Below, piece after piece: positions 48,801-59,900 of a stretch of DNA of 64,000 nucleotides; the stretch's first letter is position 1, and each line of letters begins with the position of its first letter. The DNA lies in NCBI GenBank assembly GCA_033064195.1, contig JARBJD010000147.1, forward strand, positions 113,018-177,017. The letters run 5' to 3'. The translations under genes and the position numbers were made by a program. The stretch comes from Blattamonas nauphoetae (Eukaryota; Preaxostyla; Oxymonadida). The notes under the pieces are model-generated. The model saw only the letters and a program-made list of their open reading frames with translations, was not told where the DNA came from and made no database searches.

Positions 48801-49503
48801 AAGTGAGGGTGTGAGAGTCCAGCTGGAAGGATGAAATCGACATGGAGATTGATTCTGTCGGAGGAAGGGCATTGTCAATCTCCAAAACTGATCCGATCTG
48901 GTTTCCACTATTCTTGAGCATGCAAAGTGAAAATGTGAGAGAGCAGGATGATTCTGAGCTAAAAGTGGACGGGACAAGTTTGAACGGCGAGACAGCTGCA
49001 TCCACATTGAAGATCAACGATTCGGCCAAAACATGAGAATTCCAGCTCAGAGAGCACACATGCCAAGATTCCTGGTTTTGCGGTCCTGAAAGGAAGGATG
49101 AAAAAACGAAAAAGATGATACCAGAAATGAGATCAAAGGTGAGTGAGGCCAACGAGAGTGTTGTGTTCTGAATGCTGAAGATCGACGATAAAGCGCAATT
49201 TGATGATGAATTAGAATCTAATTGGATTCTTTGATTGTCTGCAAGTTGTTTTCCGGAAACAGTGGTGATTATCGTCTGCTCGGATCCAATCACAGTGACA
49301 TCTTTCGAAGTGAGGTGAATTGTCGAAGCAATCCATGTCGAAGTTGAAAGATGAAGACAATTTGGAGTTGAAGAGCTCAAAGATGCGTCTGCTGGCGATG
49401 TGACGAGAAGGTGGTTCAGTGATGGTCCGGCATGGTTTTCGTTTATGGTGGGATGACTGGTGGGGATGATGGCGAGTAATACCACAGTCAACATCGCATT
49501 CAT
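39865..49503 (-). CDS. Giant beta-helix receptor-like pseudokinase, copy A (about 3,212 aa, intact)
   Basis: One uninterrupted frame without introns. The start at 49503 gives the leader MNAMLTVVLLAIIPTSHP. The ectodomain of about 2,860 residues is Ser/Thr-rich with beta-helix-type rungs (GGAISTSSRW, GGAIYSSYL, GGAVAIEL) and six modules with paired Cys near residues 656, 1,275, 1,580, 1,834 (GQDHPNCGIEQLPCSSL), 2,143 and 2,412 (GRDHPRCGYFSLWCSS). Then come the shared juxtamembrane domain (HFIPSLDGSKSSV, SLFIPCSLFLEV), a membrane helix at about 2,866-2,893 followed by CRRRKENVK, and a kinase-like fold at about 2,985-3,190. That fold keeps QRWLAPET, VFSLGLLLAEMDTGQVPFGE and LELNPSDRPS but has LSPHVVLL in place of the catalytic HRD loop, no DFG and no N-lobe lysine. 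It is probably an adhesin or sensor with a scaffolding tail. It is the intact partner of the interrupted gene at 50920-61611. Confidence 0.88.
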   Translation of the reverse strand: MNAMLTVVLLAIIPTSHPTINENHAGPSLNHLLVTSPADASLSSSTPNCLHLSTSTWIASTIHLTSKDVTVIGSEQTIITTVSGKQLADNQRIQLDSNSSSNCALSSIFSIQNTTLSLASLTFDLISGIIFFVFSSFLSGPQNQESWHVCSLSWNSHVLAESLIFNVDAAVSPFKLVPSTFSSESSCSLTFSLCMLKNSGNQIGSVLEIDNALPPTESISMSISSFQLDSHTLTSNSGLSFSSSPSEYGLTNDCQIQTVVSDCQFFNLSSNPAHPTSRSFRWLRERIVGCEVRCVVKSLEGTLTTRLGKQSEFSIQNSSLLECVNEEVIETTKSYDSIPEITSSAQRINHGKEFTHYVFRGCTIKATNMTTSFVLIALNPLSGNVEFVGCSFEVECSTVHNTLISASAVRDNKVKCLIDTCTFKFWRETETSTGNNQILLYNFQELSVVSSTFSPPPSKFSSARAISISYPISFLFFSNNSFTQQTSNGSGGALNLPLSIIRFFHCHFEGNKALNGGAISTSSRWHDFCSCTFTRNEAMKAGGAIYSSYLTQLRMFDCHFDQNQASWKYENDQTQLAHYRGNDIFAYSSIWNGMDGTTVFGCTSTSETPKYGYFSSNSNNGVHPQDDILLPSPSGSSFSNVFFVEAGESGMCSEGDPCGSVGAALSELSTDPSLINLGNGIFEEDTLDISKRVELRGLGFFVNTSTFTTLKTSCVVSGGGNVTLMSLSLKPTDSSSTIFAMQSTSQSFLSNVKIECISGHLTPLLSFSSGTSTVHSSWLSSIEMENHAAIEITGSASVTFHAAWFMEIVRVNGNGGSCIDSSTSGVISFIQTNMAHCSSSGRAGCLDLIASSSSSQVIVYSILFTKNTVKSSLSVFGNDIAHTGYVPSKINTISTCRSLSDLPHILVNLSSVTNLVSQSCFFTPNGIDHPFATDFEQGVPLSWFRGFQEEIDAMMESSTDVQLRISGSQTFTPFEVTRKYIQIKSCSLTPQFYDRQLVFVGDAGNLQLTSTAMTFSNAPTVIPIVVAPTAIRLSFQSFSITLSESQQNVPFIQCNGGTLQFNGITFLTPSGLSLTGCSLVECSATTREFLASAIASVTSDEDGAVVHATNCSFKSESSSFKKCRARNGGAVAIELSGSKTILVTHESTSAFATSFSECVAVGDSSGGSNSLGRGGALFVCGTSTHSTPILFNSSSTNHARFEGNIADLGMDLFITSDLFKSKETIAIASFGGGSMSADDHVAIEDRPSSDSEWIGLLIPTPKVSVNGSITEIMTGKSGQDTESCKWTSTFCATLGYGIGHLTKKYASGELFPQSIQFVWNMTYDETGVVVNDQDVSVSGTTATNAKTAEVLRTIVEIVESTTASSLFTIKNHSKLSVSGLDLRAIGKCGLFDLEADGDCLIVSDVGVVCSDGTEYWKALIKSSGRPVSIDSCTFNTSNGGPATLTHPLIQLVPPSADIVPSAAITLCSVRISSFKSKRMIVEIDTDGPISVLNTLFSSCSSSSEMNGKVIHVKTSNLDKSITKERWSGSVVEGVEASWFYGQDRSLASTSGLFELSLLLMLGDGPSDTILVSSTSHCSPHINCGSCALPCSTFEVSLRASSNHSIDSIVIAQSSLLESHFVAESSLTIQSQSGRHDLTLQSTAQFGVDDDSTVLLLSSLEILIAPTCSSSPVILVSKGELHLSSCQIGTDSLALLHSDVTTLIKVLGTGSLRLTDTMIQNLQFTNPEQGTTIFLEMDATFVTDSSSIFSAISSNGTGSLIFVCSDNLSQTATTSPLLDFNSTIPLPTNTLFSETEKNRFFGREGSDEWSLLYFWHPRTSGSVHINSAGQDHPNCGIEQLPCSSLLAAHNKLTEANQTIILASDASLSSTLLARSAGSVISSESSSFVVSLTSSAQFSVEPSTSLTLTNHIMSLPDAITETVFLVSSGSLSLSSLNIRTTAVSPSSAAPLFSVSSGSLTLTNTIILFDHLFQLDSSSVIEQMGGKVEMTGCEIVNVSKVSGDGSVVHSTLASAKDSLSVDGCSFLSCSSSGKGGVIFVSCGSSVPSSNLIVRSTFDNSCSCGSSEKGSRVFVEGHSLSSLITSPNWQTTIASLSTPTHDSLLWGTDNSEQLSSDYRSVSVLAFLAEYNSNSISVGSGGKDVSGCGVENRRCSGLDLAHSHLAGDGVHSFVIHSESSLASTISIGAHDLTISPFDVSASVSVESSGGFVVPRSLLTLAQLVFQSVSTARSLSLITISESGSADISKSSFSSFVLSSSALISHSAGTLKLVSSNFSSISRHEGNGGVLESEMKEGMKLFVDSVLLSSVSVSNGFGDGLFVSFSSISSPSKIPEFTLTNLKYSVSGEMNTVPRFVWIEGNDMSSWIVNNDSRVAGSYGVGVEEEWLWSVDKSEELSTSLVFYLKAGSGPIGISESGRDHPRCGYFSLWCSSMSQAMSRGEEMGASQMNVMGSAEVSIGVDLWNEMRMKGKPVMSRLRMRKTGCFSEVGGDTVHFESLLFEIETDQRTLSPFTVTSGHLNVSNVELKVIGSSEISFFKSLSSQLSLQMVRFSETTSKLGSIVECEGGIVTLTDIQLSSLSFSQTPFIASRFDSVHLKEITTQNISIGQLVSISNGSNFQMVGCSFEGPSQSPPSSSNDDEDENKNDLCAWTTGAVSLADTKANVDGCRFLSLMNAALLLQKSNLTIDACVFRDNTPHNTSFPSARRNLRCVDGEVRIGSLSGGDGFESPSLWMSSENCVVRRNETAVEAAHFIPSLDGSKSSVVTSKNNSMTITLAGSLFIPCSLFLEVSETTSSKLNKTPFVVSLTPSTTLSFSETEINLTLSHSELNKTLNVDSELTGCLVVGDGVRSSSFVLKQSLVDVNKSKGAAMMKWLLPLICGVVGLGLIVVLVIVILICRRRKENVKMSEGLLTNQELHEEEIVKEDILPEHSVGTAGFVFEESDKDQNVMHEETLEQREGKDICDDNMPSAQSFGEEMLVGMNGEIQVLSVPKYVSLFEKLHGNHPSTMAEKQRIVFQLVSALNHLAESQPSHEVLTRLSPHVVLLNEKEEIRFDVHNTMLGREHFGKFTAEEASRRREDEQRWLAPETDEKNEGEVDGPAASVFSLGLLLAEMDTGQVPFGEVDGINAHRMAGTGTRPNMEGMNEDLENLILECLELNPSDRPSLDTILSSLNSISLKAKRPRIAPDDVGQGVDGMCQQLNTDKMKDTANNQLLFLA

Positions 49504-50322
49504 CTCCTTTATCTCCTCACCCAAAACTTTGTTTTCTTCACTGTTTTCATGATTCTCGTCAGAAGAGATGCTTTTCTTGGAGCAATGGAGTTAAGAAAGG
49601 GTCTCAACGAAAGTCCCCCACACCATATTTTCTCAAACAATCATCTATGAAATGAAATAAAAGTCATGAACGTGTTTGCTACTTGAATATGTTGATTTGA
49701 CATGACAATTCGTGTCATTCATTGAATTTGACATCGAATGTGGATTCAATGCACTTCCGACAGTCAAATTCGTGCTGGTTCAAGTCTGACATAGTAGGCC
49801 ATCGAAGTGGGAGGGTGGTAGAAATCGGAATGAGTGGGATTCTAGATCAGTTCGCGATCGGAAGTGAGCTGGATGAATGAGACGATTGTGTACGGAGATT
49901 GCGGGTGGAGTGTTGGGTTGAAAACACCTTTGAAAGGAAGAGCATTGTGTAGTGTCTGATCACTGTTCACTCCTCTCAACCGCCATCATGAAATGCGAGT
50001 CGATCTTCACGCAAATTCACGTCACTGTCGGTAATTTCTCGCTCAGTGATGAAACGATCACGAAATTAATCCAGATCGTCAGACAGGGATGGATGGTGGA
50101 CTCGACTCAATCAACAACTCCGAAGATCAGCGAAGTTGATATTAGAAGGAATTGAAACCGGGGGCTTCCTTCACTTTCCATCAAGCTACTCCACTTTTCT
50201 CACTTCCAAACTCCACTAAGGTGATTCTTTCTACAAGTTTAGTGATCCAATGTATCCAGACACCCTCCACGTTGGTCATAGTTGAGCCTCCGGATGTTTT
50301 CAAAAGGAGTCAAATGATGAGA
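49504..50322. other. Spacer between the tandem giant genes
   Basis: The part next to copy A (49504-49760) resembles the matching 5' flank of copy B (61612-61830), for example a TTTGACATGACAATTCGTGTC block, and probably contains the promoter. A plus-strand frame at about 49952-50155 lacks family signals and I do not call it a gene. Confidence 0.45.
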
Positions 50323-50540
50323 GAATGATGTGGCGAAGTGAGAATGGAAACAGAAAGGGAACGAGCTCTCTGGTGACGTGTTGTGAAATGGGAGCGAGCT
50401 GACTCCAAAGTGAATGGACCAATCCATCTTTCGATGAACCAGTCGGTCGTCGAGGAGACACACTCTGTGAGAACGAAAGCATCTGCCTGTCCAGTCTCAA
50501 CTGAGAACAAATGTTTGGACAGACAAGACGGGACAAGAAA
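50323..50540. repeat. 3' flank repeat of the tandem duplication, copy B
   Basis: Counterpart of 39306-39520 with a handful of substitutions. It lies about 380 bp beyond the stop codon of copy B, at a spacing slightly different from copy A. Confidence 0.8.
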
Positions 50541-50919
50541 CAGACAGAAAAGAAGGATGGCTGATGGGGAAAGGCGAGTAGCAGGAGGAAGGCGCCAAAA
50601 AAGACAGTGAATGGACAGTTTTTTCAATTCTAAATCAAAATCGTGTTTCTCTTCACAGACGAAAGAATGACGTGGAATGGGCTTCGGGGTAAGTGAGATC
50701 GAAGAAAGTGTGAGAATCTGAAATAGTGCGATGATCGTCGACTGCTTCAGCAATGTGAGTGATTCAGAAGTCATGTGACGAGCAGTCGAAGTGGTGGAGT
50801 GACAGAAAAAGCGGGGAAGGACAAAAGAATGGTTTGAGTTGAATACGAAAGAAAGAAATGAAAAAGAGTCATTCAGAAAGTGTGATTTGGGGAGGGAGGA
50901 GATTGGTGATGTGAATGAG
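50541..50919. other. 3' flank of copy B
   Basis: This stretch between the flank repeat and the stop codon of copy B has diverged in length and sequence from its copy A counterpart. No gene is supported. Confidence 0.4.
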
Positions 50920-53900
50920 TCAAGCAAAGAAGAGGAGCTGGTTGTTCGCTGTGTCTCTCATCTGGTCAGTGTTCAGTCGCTGACAATCACCATCCACTCC
51001 TTGTCCAACCGCGTCGGGTGCGATCTGAGGGCGGATCGACTTCAAAGAGATCGAGTTCAGTGAAGATAGAACCGTGTCCAGACTCGGTCGGTCGGACGGG
51101 TTCAGTTCCAGACACTCCAAAATAAGACTTTCCAGATCCTCGTTCATCCCTTCCATGTTCGGACGTGTTCCTGTTCCGGCCATCCGATGCGCGTTGATCC
51201 CATCCACCTCTCCAAACGGAACTTGGCCTGTGTCCATCTCGGCTAGCAGAAGACCCAAGCTAAAAACTGACGCTGCTGGCCCATCCACCTCTCCCTCATT
51301 CTTCTCGTCCGTTTCCGGTGCCAACCATCGCTGTTCGTCTTCGCGTCGTCGCGATGCCTCTTCGGCTGTGAACTTCCCGAAGTGTTCTCGTCCTCGCATC
51401 GTGTTGTGAATATCAAAACGAATCTCCTCTTTCTCGTTCAGCAGAACCACGTGAGGCGAGAGACGAGTCAACACTTCGTGAGATGGCTGAGACTCGGCCA
51501 GGTGATTAAGTGCACTCACAAGTTGAAACACAATCCGCTGCTTCTCTCCCATCGTTGATGTGCGATTCCCATGAAGTTTCTCGAACAGACTCACAAACTT
51601 CGGTGCTGACGATACCTGCATTCCCTCGTTCGCTCCAACCAAAAGTTCATCTTCAAAACTCGGTGCGGATGGCACGTTGTCGTCGCAGATGTCTTTTCCT
51701 TCTCTCTGCTTCCTGGTCTCTCTTTGAATCACATTTTGTTCCTTTCCTGACTCTTCGAACACGAACGCTGCTGTCCCGAGTGAGTGTTCAGGCAAGAAAT
51801 CTTCTTTCACAATCTCTTCTTCGTTCAGTTCCTGGTTCGTCAGAAGTCCTTCACTCTTCTTCTTTTCGTTTCTTCGTCGACGAGCTAGCAACACAATCAC
51901 CAACACCAAAATCAATCCCAACACAACAACTCCACAGATCAGAGGAAGAAGCCATTTCATCATCGCAGCTCCGAATGCTTTCTTCTCATCCACCAAACTC
52001 TTCTTCAACACCAACGACGAAGAACGAACTCCATCCCCAAACACTAAACAACCAGACAGTTCAGAGTCCACATTCAGTGTCTCGTTCAGTTCAGAGTGAG
52101 AGAGCGTCAGGTTGATTTCTGTTTCGGAGAAGTCGAGTGTGGTGGATGGAGTGAGTGAGACGACGAAAGGCGTCTTGTTCAGTTTGGACGAGGTTGTTTC
52201 TGACACTTCCAGGAAGAGCGAGCAAGGAATCAAGAGCGAGCCAGCGAGTGTGATCGTCATCGATTTGTTCTTGTTCGTCACCACCGAACTCTTCGAAGCA
52301 TCCAAAGAAGGAATGAAGTGAGCCGCTTCCACTGCAGTCTCGTTCCGACGAACAACACAATTCTCACTCGACATCCAAAGCGAAGGTGACTCAAACCCGT
52401 CTCCTCCACTCAGACTCCCGATCCTCACTTCTCCATCCACACACCGCAAGTTCCGCCGAGCTGAGGGGAACGACGTGTTGTGTGGAGTGTTGTCGTGAAA
52501 GATGGTTCCTTCCATTGACATGTTGCTGTTTCGCATGAAAAGTGCTCCATTCATGAGTGACAAGAAGCGGCAACCATCAACATTCGCTTTTGAGTTTGAA
52601 ATCGAAATCACTCCAGTTGTCCAGGCACACAAGTCACTCTTGTTTTCGTCCTCATCGTCGTTTGAGGAGGATGGGGGAGATTGAGAGGAGCCTTCGAATG
52701 TGCACCCAACCATCTGAAAGTCTGACCCATTCGAGATGGAGATGAGTTGGTCAATCGAGATGTTCTGTGTTGAGATCTTCTCCAAGTGGACGGAATCGAA
52801 GTGAGACGCGACGAATGGTGTTTGAGAGAAGGAGAGTGAGGAGAGCTTGATGTCAGTGAGTGTCGCGATGCCTCCTTCACATTCCACAATCGATCCCAAC
52901 GTCGATGTCGTTTCAGAGAATCGGATCATCTGGAGCGAGAGTTGCGAAGAAAGAGATTTGAAGAACGAGATTTCGGATGATCCAATCACTTTCAGTTCCA
53001 CCTTGCTCACATTCAAGTGTCCACTTGTCACAGTGAACGGAGAGAGGATTCGTTCTTCAGTCTCAATCTCAAACAGAAGACTCTCAAAGTGCACAGTGTC
53101 CCCTCCAACTTCACTGAACCATCCTGTCTTCCTCATTCGCAATCGAGACATCAGCGGCTTCCCTTTCATCCTCATCTCGTTCCAAAGATCCACACCAATC
53201 GAAACTTCGGCTGATCCCATCACATTCATCTGAGACGCTCCCATCTCTTCTCCTCGACTCATCGCCTGACTCATCGACCAGCACCACAGAGAGAAGTACC
53301 CACAACGAGGATGGTCTCGTCCACTTTCACCAATCCCAATCGGCCCACTTCCTGCTTTCAGATAGAACACCAGCGACGTCGACAGTTCTTCCGACTTGTC
53401 CACACTCCACAGCCACTCCTCATCCACTCCAACTCCATACGACCCAGCAACGCGAGAATCATTGTTCACAATCCAACTCGACAGATCATTCCCTTCAATC
53501 CACACAAAACGAGGCACAGTGTTCATCTCAGTTGGGATCGAGTATTTCAGGTTTGTGAGTGTGAACTCGGGGATCTTCGAAGGAGAAGAGATCGAAGTGA
53601 ACGACACGAACAAGCCATCTCCCAATCCATTCCACACAGAAACCGATTTCAGCAACACAGAATCGACAAGCAGTTTCATCCCTTCTTTCATCTCGCTTTC
53701 GAGAACTCCTCCATTTCCTTCTTTTCGGCTGATCGACGAGAAATTGGACGATGCGAGCTTGAGAATGCCAGCAGAGTGCGAGATCAGAGCAGACGAGGAG
53801 AGGACAAATGAGGAGAAAGAGCATTCAAAAATGTCAGCCGATCCTGATTCTGAGATTGCGAACAAAGACGATGAACGAGCTGTCGAGTTGCTCTGAAAGA

Positions 53901-56900
53901 CAAATTGGGTGAGTGTGAGCAGAGAATTGGGAACGACAAATCCACCACTCGATTCCACAGAAATCACAGCAGAATCATCAAATGGAGAGAGTGTGAGGTC
54001 GTGAGTGCCGATTGAGAGGGTCGAGGTGAGTGCGGTTTCGGAGTGGATGACGAGGGAGTGGACTCCGACTCCAGCGAGATGTGAGTGAGCCAAGTCAAGT
54101 CCGAAACATCTCCGAGTTGTCAGACCGCAGCCAGACACGTCTTTTCCACCTGATCCAACTGAGATGGAGTTGCTGTTGTATTCTGCGAGGAAAGCGAGCA
54201 GACTCACTGAACGATAATTCGACGACGATGACTCCGAAAGGTCTGTTCCCCAAAGAAGAGAATCGTGTGTTGGTGTGGAGAGAGAAGCGATCGTTGTCTG
54301 CCAGTTCGAACTTGTGATGAGAGAGGAGAGTGAGTGACCTTCCACAAACACCCGACTTCCCATTTCCGATGATCCACACGAACATGAACTGTCAAAAGTC
54401 GATCTAACGATCAGATTGGAGGATGGGACAGATGAACCACACGACACGAAGATCACTCCTCCCTTTCCACTCGATGAACACGACAAGAACGAGCATCCAT
54501 CAACGCTTAGGGAGTCTTTGGCTGATGCGAGCGTTGAGTGCACCACACTTCCATCGCCTGACACTTTCGAGACATTCACGATTGAGCACGTTCTCATTTC
54601 CACTTTCCCTCCGTTTTGTTCGATCACACTCGACGAGGCCTGTTGGAGGATTTGAGTGAAGAGCATGCATGTCTCTGTCAGAATGAGCGAGCCAGAAGAG
54701 ACAGAGAAGAGTGGTGCAGTTGATGATTGAGACACTGCGGATGTTCGAAAGTCGAGAGAGGAGAGGAGAGCGTTCCAGCTGAGACAAGAAAGACTGTTTT
54801 GGTGATGGCGTCAGGAAGAGACACAATGTGATTCGTCAGAGTCAGAGAGGTCGATGGCTCAACACTGAATTGTGCCGACGATGTCAGCGACACCACAAAC
54901 AAAGACGACTCCGAAGAGATCACAGAACCTGCCGATTTAGCGAAGAGGGAGGAAGAGAGTGAAGCGTCTGATTCAAGAATGATTGCCTGGTTTGCCTCAG
55001 TTAGCTTGTTGTGAGCGGTGAGGAGAGTCGAGCAAGGAAGCTGTTCGGTTCCACAATTCGGATGATCCCAGAAATCGGTTTTGACGTGAACAGCACCTGT
55101 CGTGCGTCCAAATATCAAATATGCAATCGGAACACTCAGCGACGAATTTTCTCTGTTTTCAAACCAATTCTCCACAATCGTGCTGCGTGTCAATAATGAC
55201 GAGTCCGATCCAACAAATGTCTTCCAATCCGAACAAGCTGCTGACTCCAGTGATGTCCCTTCAATCAAGATCTCGTGCGTTCCTAACGATGTGGGTTGCG
55301 TGACAGAAACATCTCTCAAGTGCAGGTTGTCCAACGTGAACGCATCAGAACGAGAGATGAACAGACTTCGACCCTTCCCAGACGAGCCACATCTGCTTCC
55401 ATTCAGATTCACTCTGTTCAGAGAAAGACATCCAGACGAAGAGAAGTGAAGAACTGCTCCTGATCCAGAATTCTCCATCGAGTCAAAGTCAATATCGCAA
55501 ATACTCAACGATCCACTTCCACAAACTGAAATCAAACTGTTCGATGACGAGAGTGTGATTCGTGGGATCGTCGTCGAGGTCAGACTCGCTGATCCACCCG
55601 AGATAGAGAAAAGCGGTGCTGTGCGCGATGAGGCAGGATGAGTGATTGAGCACGATTCTTCAACAATTAGCGACCCAGATTCTGTTGAGAAGAGTGGAGT
55701 GGTTGAAGACACAAGATTCATCGTTGTCCCACCAATCGTCAGACTCCCTCCACACACTCTTCCAACTGAGATCCCAATTTCACTCAACCCATCTCCAATC
55801 TCACACAACGACAGAATCATCCATCCTTCTTCAATCAGCATCACTGCGCTCGTTCGAGCTTCCTTCAGCGTCCCAAACTCCATCGTGATTTCAGACAGAG
55901 TCAGTTTCGACGGCGTGCTTTTCGAAATCTTCAGCTGTCCTTCTCCCTCAAACCAAAGACAGCAACCACTCGACTGAGTCAGAGTCCATTCCGTCGTCGT
56001 CGACACCAACTCACTCGACAATGTTGATTTCGTGTCCAAATTCATCGACTTCTGTTCGCCCTTCAGTTTGCTCTGAGATTCCACAATCGACGAGCAAGGC
56101 AGCGGTTTTGTTCCACAATTCGGATGATCTTGTCCAGCTGTGTTGATGTGAACTGATCCACTTGTGTGGGGATGCCAGAAATACAGAAGACTCCACTCAT
56201 CCGATCCTTCTCTTCCGAAGAAGCGATTCTTCTCTGTTTCTGAGAAGAGAGTGTTCGTTGGAAGAGGAATCGTTGAGTTGAAATCAAGAAGCGGTGATGT
56301 CGTGGCTGTCTGGCTGAGATTGTCAGAACAAACAAAAAGGAGTGATCCAGTTCCATTCGACGAAATCGCGCTGAAGATGGACGAAGAGTCTTTGACGATT
56401 CTTGCATCATTTTCAAGGAAGATCGTTGTTCCTTGTTTGGGATTGGTGAATTGGATATTTTGGATTGACGAATCTGTCAGCTGTAATGTTCCCGCATTTA
56501 GCACTTTGATGAGAGTTATCACGTCAGAATGGAGAAGAGCGAGGGAATTGGTGCTGATTTGGGATGAGGAGAGGTGCAGTTCGCCATTCGAAACCAGAAA
56601 GACAGGAGATGATGAACATGTTGGATCAATCGGCATTTCAAGTGATGAAAGAAGAAGGACAGTTGAATCATCGTCGACTCCAAACTGTGCTAAAGTTTGG
56701 AGAGCGAGAACTTGCTTTCCAGTTTGTGATTGGATGGTAAGCGATGACTCAGTGACGAATCGCAATTCCAGGAGACTTGGCTGGGCGATGACGATGGAGT
56801 GGATGGAGTGATTCGTGGAGGAGCGAAGAGAGGCTTCGAAAGTCGAACAGGGAAGAGCAGACGATCCACAGTTGATGTGAGGACTGGAATGGGCATTCGA

Positions 56901-59900
56901 CGAAACAAGAACGGTGTCGGACGGACCATCCCCAACATCAACAGAAGAGACAACTCGAACAGGCCAGAAGTGGAAGCAAGAGAGCGATCCTGTCCGTAGA
57001 ACCAGCTCGCCTCCACTCCTTCCACAACACTTCCACTCCAACGCTCTTTCGTGATCGACTTGTCTAAATTCGATGTTTTCACATGAATCACTTTTCCGTT
57101 CATTTCTGAAGAACTGGAACACGACGAGAAGAGTGTGTTCAGAACGGAAATCGGTCCATCGGTGTCGATCTCAACAATCATTCTTGTCGACCTGAACGAC
57201 GAAATCCTGACAGAGCGTAGAGTGATGGCAGCCAGCGGGACAACATCGGTTGATGGAGAGACAAGCTGGATGAGTGGATGGGTGAGCGTCGCTGGTCCAC
57301 CATTCGAAGTGTTGAATGTGCACGAATCAATCGAAACAGGACGACCACTCGATTTGATCAACGCCTTCCAATATTCTGTCCCATCTGAGCACACCACACC
57401 AACATCAGACACAATCAGACAATCTCCATCCGCCTCCAAATCAAACAGCCCACACTTTCCGATGGCACGAAGATCGAGTCCAGAGACTGACAGTTTCGAA
57501 TGGTTCTTGATTGTGAAGAGCGACGACGCTGTTGTCGATTCCACAATCTCCACAATCGTCCGAAGAACTTCAGCTGTCTTTGCATTCTTCGTTGTTGTCC
57601 CACTCACAGACACATCCTGATCATTCACAACCACTCCTGTCTCGTCGTACGTCATGTTCCACACAAATTGGATCGACTGCGGGAAAAGCTCGCCTGTAGA
57701 ATACTTCTTCGTCAGATGCTTCATTCCATACCCGAGTGTCGCACAGAATGTCGATGTCCATTTGCAGCTCTCCACATCCTGTCCACTCAATCCTGTCATG
57801 ATTTCGGTGATCGATCCATTCACTGACACTTTCGGTGTTGGAATCAGCAGACCGATCCACTCCGAATCAGACGATGGTCGATCTTCGATCGCAACGTGGT
57901 CATCAGCACTCATCGAACCACCACCGAAGGAATCGATCGCATCTGTTTCTTTTCCATTGAATAGATCCGACGTGATGAAGAGATCCATTCCCAGATCAGC
58001 GATGTTTCCTTCCGAATCGAGCGTGGTTTGTGGATGAGCTGTTGAAGAGGATCGGTGTCGAGTGAGTCGATGTCCCAGAAACGAACAATGCTCCTCCTCG
58101 TCCCAGCGAGTTCGATCCGCTTGAACTCTCTCCAACTGCCACACATTCTGAGAATGTCGTTGCAAAGGCCGATGTGCTTTCGTGTGTGATCAGAATCGAT
58201 TTCGACCCAGACAGCTCAATCGCCACTGCTCCTCCATTTCTCGCTCGGCATTTCTTGAACGACGAGCTCTCACTTTTGAATGAACAGTTTGTTGCGTGGA
58301 ACACCGCTCCGTCTTCGTCAGATGTCACATTCTCAATCGACGAAGCCAGAAACTCGATGCTTGTTACTGAACATTCCATCATCGAGCATCCTGTCAAGAT
58401 GAGACCAGATGAAGTCGAAAAATCACTCGGTCAAAACAGAGTGTTCCTCCATTGCACTGGACGAACGGAACGTTTTGTTGAGATCCTGACAAAGTGATGG
58501 AGAGAGTCTGCATCAGAAGTCTTTTGCTGTTGGAGCAACAACAAACGGAATGACAGTTGGAGCGTTCGAGAATGTCATTGCAGTCGATGCAAATCGCAAG
58601 TATCCGGAAACTCCCACAAACACAAGTCGTCGATCGTAGAATTTTGGGGTGAGAGAACATCCCATAAAGGCGACAGTTTTTCTGGTGATTTCGAATGGTG
58701 TGAAAGTCTGGGGATCCGAAATGCGGAGTAATACTTCAGTTGAAGATTCCATCATCGCATCAATCTCCTCCCGAAACCCTCTGAACCACGACAGTGGAAC
58801 ACCCTGCTCAAAGTCTGTTGCGAATGGATGGTCGATCCCATTCGACGTGAAGAAGAGTGTTGAACACACAAGGTTTGATTCAAACGTGTTGTTGACGAGA
58901 ATGTGTGGGAGAGCACTGAGTGATCGACAGTTCGAGATTGTGCTGATTTTGGATGGAACAAAGCTGGTGTGGGCGATGTCATTCCCGAAAAGGGAGATAG
59001 AAGCAGTGACTGTGTTCTTTGTGAAGAGAATCTTGTTAAAAATGACTTGGCTGTTTGATGATGAAGCGATGAGATCCAAACAGCCAGCACGACCAGAAGA
59101 TGAACAATGAGCCATGTTCGTCTGGATGAACGAGATCACTCCAGATGTCGAAGAATCAATGCAACTCCCTCCATTCCCGCTCACACGTGCAATTTCCATG
59201 AACCACGCTGCGTGGAAGGTGACAGATGCGCTTCCCGTGATTTCGATCGCTGCATGATTCTCCATCTTGATCGAACTCAGCCAGCTGCTGTGGACAGTCG
59301 AGGTGCCAGACGAGAACGAGAGGAGAGGGCGAGATGACCAGAAATGCACTCGATCTTCACATTCGACAGGAACGACTGGCTTGTCGACTGCATCGCCAGG
59401 ATTGTCGAACTCGAATCTGTCGGCTTCAGCGAGAGTGACATCAGAGTCACATTCCACCACCAGACACAACACACGACGTTTTCAGAGTGGTGAACGTGGA
59501 TGTGTTCACAAAGAAGCCGAGGCCTCGCAGTTCAACTCGTTTGGAGATGTCCAGAGTGTCTTCTTCGAAAATCCCATTTCCGAGGTTGATGAGAGACGGA
59601 TCTGTGCTGAGTTCAGAAAGAGCTGCGCCCACACTCCCACACGGATCTCCCTCCGAACACATCCCACTCTCTCCTGCTTCCACGAAGAAGACATTTGAGA
59701 ATGACGAGCCAGACGGGGAAGGAAGCAGGATGTCATCTTGCGGATGAACCCCATTGTTGGAATTTGAGGAAAAATATCCATATTTCGGTGTCTCTGACGT
59801 CGATGTGCATCCAAACACGGTTGTCCCGTCCATTCCATTCCAAATTGAAGAATAAGCGAAGATGTCATTGCCACGATAATGTGCAAGTTGTGTTTGATCA

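Noticed and set aside
49952-50155. Plus-strand frame of 67 codons in the spacer between the tandem giants
   Set aside because: No leader, domain or paralogue was recognised and the length is within chance expectation.
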